Part shown: positions 61,625-64,000 of the stretch, in pieces
How the letters are laid out: every line of letters starts with the position of its first letter
How positions within the stretch are numbered: the first letter of the stretch is position 1
Assembly (NCBI GenBank): GCA_003194525.1
Contig: NBIV01000044.1
Location: forward strand, 124,001 to 188,000
DNA length: 64,000 nt
Direction: 5' to 3'
Source: Gracilariopsis chorda
Lineage: Eukaryota; Rhodophyta; Florideophyceae; Gracilariales; Gracilariaceae
The notes under the pieces: generated by a model
Seen by the model: the letters and a program-made list of their open reading frames with translations, nothing else
What the model was told of the DNA's origin: nothing
Database searches by the model: none
Position numbers and translations under genes: made by a program

Positions 61625-63865
61625 ATGGGGACACGCCTCAAGCTCCGAGTATGTACATGGAATGTAGGTAATGCGCAACCTCCATCAGATCTGAAAAGAT
61701 GGCTCGGAGCCGACGAAGACTTCGATATCATTGCAGTTGGTGCCCAGGAAGCCAACTTTGGGCCGGAGAAGACACAAAGCCCCACAAGTGTCCTTTCAGC
61801 TGACTCCCCAGACCAGAAAAGCCAGCGGGTAAGCGGGACACTCACTCGACAAACGTCACAAAGTGTTCCTTCAATCCCATCAAGGACTGGACGCTTCAAT
61901 AGAATCGCAAAGGTTCTCAGAGTAGCGAAGGAAACGTTGAGAGAAGGAAGTGGAAAGAAAACGCGGATTAAGGCTCTTTCGGCTGATAGTGAAGACCAGT
62001 GCTGGCCGGAATGTGGTACTCATGACAACGGTGATAAGCGTTCTTCCCTTCGAGAGAAAGGTATACCTGTATCTTCTTCAAGCTTTCCCCTTCGGAAACC
62101 CACGGAACTTCAAACATCGTTCTTCGCGAAAGGTGCGAGTGACGATGTTCCCTCGCTTTCATTCTCTCAGTTCACTAGCCCGACATCATTTGGGAAGCTT
62201 GACGAATCATTGCTTGTTAGAAGTAGACAAAGTTCAAGGTGCAGTCAAGTAGAACCATGTTCAGGACCTAAAATCGTTCAGTTTGATTCTTCAGATATCG
62301 AACCAGATTCTAGTGACGAAAGTCAGACAGAGGAGGATGCAGATATAATCGATTTCGATGAGTGCATGTCATCGAAACAGAACGCCGCGAAATCTGGGAA
62401 ATTGAGAAAGCAAGTGACAGCTTTCTTGCGCACGGATGATGACGGCGGTCAGACAGGAGAGAAGAAGTTCAGTCGAGTTGTAGAGAAGAACATGCCGAAA
62501 ACATTTCACTTGATTGCCAAGCATCACCTCATGGAAATAAAGCTCTTGGTGTTTGTGCATGAAAGACATCGATCACGGGTGGTGAAGACGCAAACTGTGG
62601 CAGAAGCAACGGGGATTGGAAACATGGTCGGGAACAAGGGTGCAGTTGCTGTGAAACTGACTTTGGACGATACAACATTTTGCTTTGTCTCCTCACATCT
62701 GGCAGCGCATGAGGGAGCCAAGTTTCTCGTTCAACGAAACGAAGATGTGATCGAAATAATGCGAAACATAGAGAGAAATAAGAATCACGGACTAGCGGTG
62801 ATGCACCAATTCCACCATGTGTTCTGGATGGGGGACCTCAACTACAGACTGGACTTGAAGCATCTGCTTCCGGTAGCTATCACATGGTCACATGAAGAAA
62901 AGCTCGCATACGTGACGGAACTGATCGCGAAAAAGCGGTTCTTAGATTTGTCCTCGTTTGATGAACTGCGACGTGAGATGGAATCGAACACAGTGTTTGG
63001 CGGGTTCACGGAAGGCAAACTTGGATTTGCTCCAACGTTCAAGGTGGTACGAGGTCAGCAAAAAGTGGATTACCAACTAAGTCGAGTGCCAGGGTACTGC
63101 GATCGAATCCTTTGGCACTCACTTCCCATGCATCGGAATCACGTAAGACTGCGCGAATACGAGGCGATACCTGAGATTGATACGTCGGATCATAAACCAG
63201 TATACGCATCATTTGATCTGGTTATTCCGAAACCTACGCGGTTTTTCGCGCTTCCCGCACCGTCGGGGGCGATAAAGTGCACAGTGGACTTCATCCTGAT
63301 CCAAGTGAAGGGGTTGTATGAGAAGAGGTACGACGCAGGAGAAAGCGACATTCAGTATGAGGTACTGGAGGACGGGGCGTTAGCAGTTTCACCACATTCA
63401 GGTAGTCCTTCTCGCGTTGAAGGAAACGCCAAGGGCACTGCGGCGCACACCAGAAGACCTGTGTCAGCGTTCTTCCACGGCAACGGAGTGTTTATAAGAG
63501 AAAAGGCGTACAAGGTTGATGTTCCTTTACGAAACGGGCAAAGGGAGGCACTTTACAACGAGCTACCTACGATCCCGCTGCGGCCGGTGCAGTCGTTGTC
63601 GGAGTTGGGGTACAAGTACATCACGTTAGCGTTCTCCAGAAACACGAGCAAACAAGGAAGCAGCTGCGTGTTACCACTTTCAAGAATGATTGAGAGACCT
63701 GGCCATCATCGTATAAACATGGAACTGGATCTGACCAAGTACGGGACGGCTGTAGCGAAGGTGCGTGTGGTAGCAGAGCTGGTACCTTCAATGGCGGGGT
63801 GGGTAGACATCAAGAACTGCCCCGCGAAGCTCCGCCTAAAGAAGGATCAGGCAGCTCTGGAATAG
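61625..63865 (+). CDS. Inositol polyphosphate 5-phosphatase with long insertion and C-terminal C2-like region
   Basis: 746 aa from ATG 61625. The 5-phosphatase fold begins at once (RVCTWNVGNAQPP at 8-20, AVGAQEANF at 37-45). It is interrupted by a disordered Ser/acidic insertion at about 47-285. It then resumes: GNMVGNKGAVAVKL (332-345), SSHLAAHEG (356-364), WMGDLNYRLD (401-410), FAPTFKV (468-474), PGYCDRILWHS (489-499) and SDHKPVYASF (521-530). These are the standard Mg-binding and catalytic motifs, including Asn334, His358, Asp404, Asn406, Asp522 and His523. It should remove the 5-phosphate of phosphoinositides or soluble inositol phosphates. Residues about 545-746 form a beta-rich C2-like region (CTVDFILIQVKGLY ... 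VRVVAELVPSMAGW), as in SHIP-type enzymes. The 240-residue insertion is the main oddity. Confidence 0.92.
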   Translation: MGTRLKLRVCTWNVGNAQPPSDLKRWLGADEDFDIIAVGAQEANFGPEKTQSPTSVLSADSPDQKSQRVSGTLTRQTSQSVPSIPSRTGRFNRIAKVLRVAKETLREGSGKKTRIKALSADSEDQCWPECGTHDNGDKRSSLREKGIPVSSSSFPLRKPTELQTSFFAKGASDDVPSLSFSQFTSPTSFGKLDESLLVRSRQSSRCSQVEPCSGPKIVQFDSSDIEPDSSDESQTEEDADIIDFDECMSSKQNAAKSGKLRKQVTAFLRTDDDGGQTGEKKFSRVVEKNMPKTFHLIAKHHLMEIKLLVFVHERHRSRVVKTQTVAEATGIGNMVGNKGAVAVKLTLDDTTFCFVSSHLAAHEGAKFLVQRNEDVIEIMRNIERNKNHGLAVMHQFHHVFWMGDLNYRLDLKHLLPVAITWSHEEKLAYVTELIAKKRFLDLSSFDELRREMESNTVFGGFTEGKLGFAPTFKVVRGQQKVDYQLSRVPGYCDRILWHSLPMHRNHVRLREYEAIPEIDTSDHKPVYASFDLVIPKPTRFFALPAPSGAIKCTVDFILIQVKGLYEKRYDAGESDIQYEVLEDGALAVSPHSGSPSRVEGNAKGTAAHTRRPVSAFFHGNGVFIREKAYKVDVPLRNGQREALYNELPTIPLRPVQSLSELGYKYITLAFSRNTSKQGSSCVLPLSRMIERPGHHRINMELDLTKYGTAVAKVRVVAELVPSMAGWVDIKNCPAKLRLKKDQAALE

Positions 63866-64000
63866 CCACGAGGGGATGCGCTTAACAGGTTAAATAAACG
63901 GAACGCATGATATAGTATCTATTGTGTTCTCTCTCTCTCTTCACGGGCGCCCATGTCTAATTCCTACATAGCGCAATGTATTATGTTGTGGGCCAACGAT
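63866..64000. other. Downstream region of the 5-phosphatase
   Basis: Only 3' flank; no feature seen. Confidence 0.5.

Overview
The window reads as nuclear DNA of an intron-poor eukaryote with a plastid, most likely a florideophyte red alga (Chondrus-like; an inference from gene content, not a database match). The reasons are uninterrupted eukaryotic reading frames (B-type cyclin, R2R3-MYB, SUMO protease, inositol 5-phosphatase, mitochondrial carrier, ZIP transporter), a plastid-type DUF1995 protein, a Golgi-type carbohydrate sulfotransferase and GT61-type glycosyltransferase (cell-wall galactan context), a secreted Hog/Hint protein, and genes in short clusters separated by kilobases of transposon debris.

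Layout. 0-10.8 kb is repeat-rich: a partial protein whose N-terminus resembles the histone H3 tail, a GC-rich minisatellite, a possible Ulp1-type protease fragment, and a hAT-like transposase reading frame of about 720 codons broken by five stop codons but no frameshift. 10.8-15.5 kb holds an atypical SDR enzyme, a 97-bp tandem duplication, a LINE 3' fragment and an FAD monooxygenase with a damaged or unresolved 5' end. 18-38 kb is GC-rich and gene-dense: MYB factor, a convergent His-rich protein, a CAP/PR-1 secreted protein, a single-pass membrane protein, a sulfotransferase, a hemerythrin-like protein, cyclin B and the Hint protein. 38.5-44.6 kb has a DUF1995 plastid protein and a divergent mitochondrial-carrier/ZIP-transporter pair. 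44.6-54.7 kb mixes repeats with a membrane protein, a GT61 enzyme and the first of two secreted cysteine-rich paralogues; it contains a 5'-truncated LINE with a readable 10-bp target duplication. 55.6-64 kb holds the second paralogue, a SUMO protease with four candidate SUMO-interacting motifs and an inositol polyphosphate 5-phosphatase.

Functional links are limited. The CAP, membrane and sulfotransferase genes are consecutive on the + strand and all point to the secretory pathway, as do the Hint protein, GT61 enzyme and cysteine-rich pair. Four genes (MYB, His-rich protein, hemerythrin-like, cyclin B) share a homopolymeric C tract of 15-20 nt just 5' of the start codon on their sense strand. 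I saw no tRNA, rRNA or CRISPR. The most unusual items are the H3-tail-like N-terminus, the poly-C leaders, the Hint protein, the cysteine-rich pair, the frame-preserved hAT and the LINE with its target duplication.
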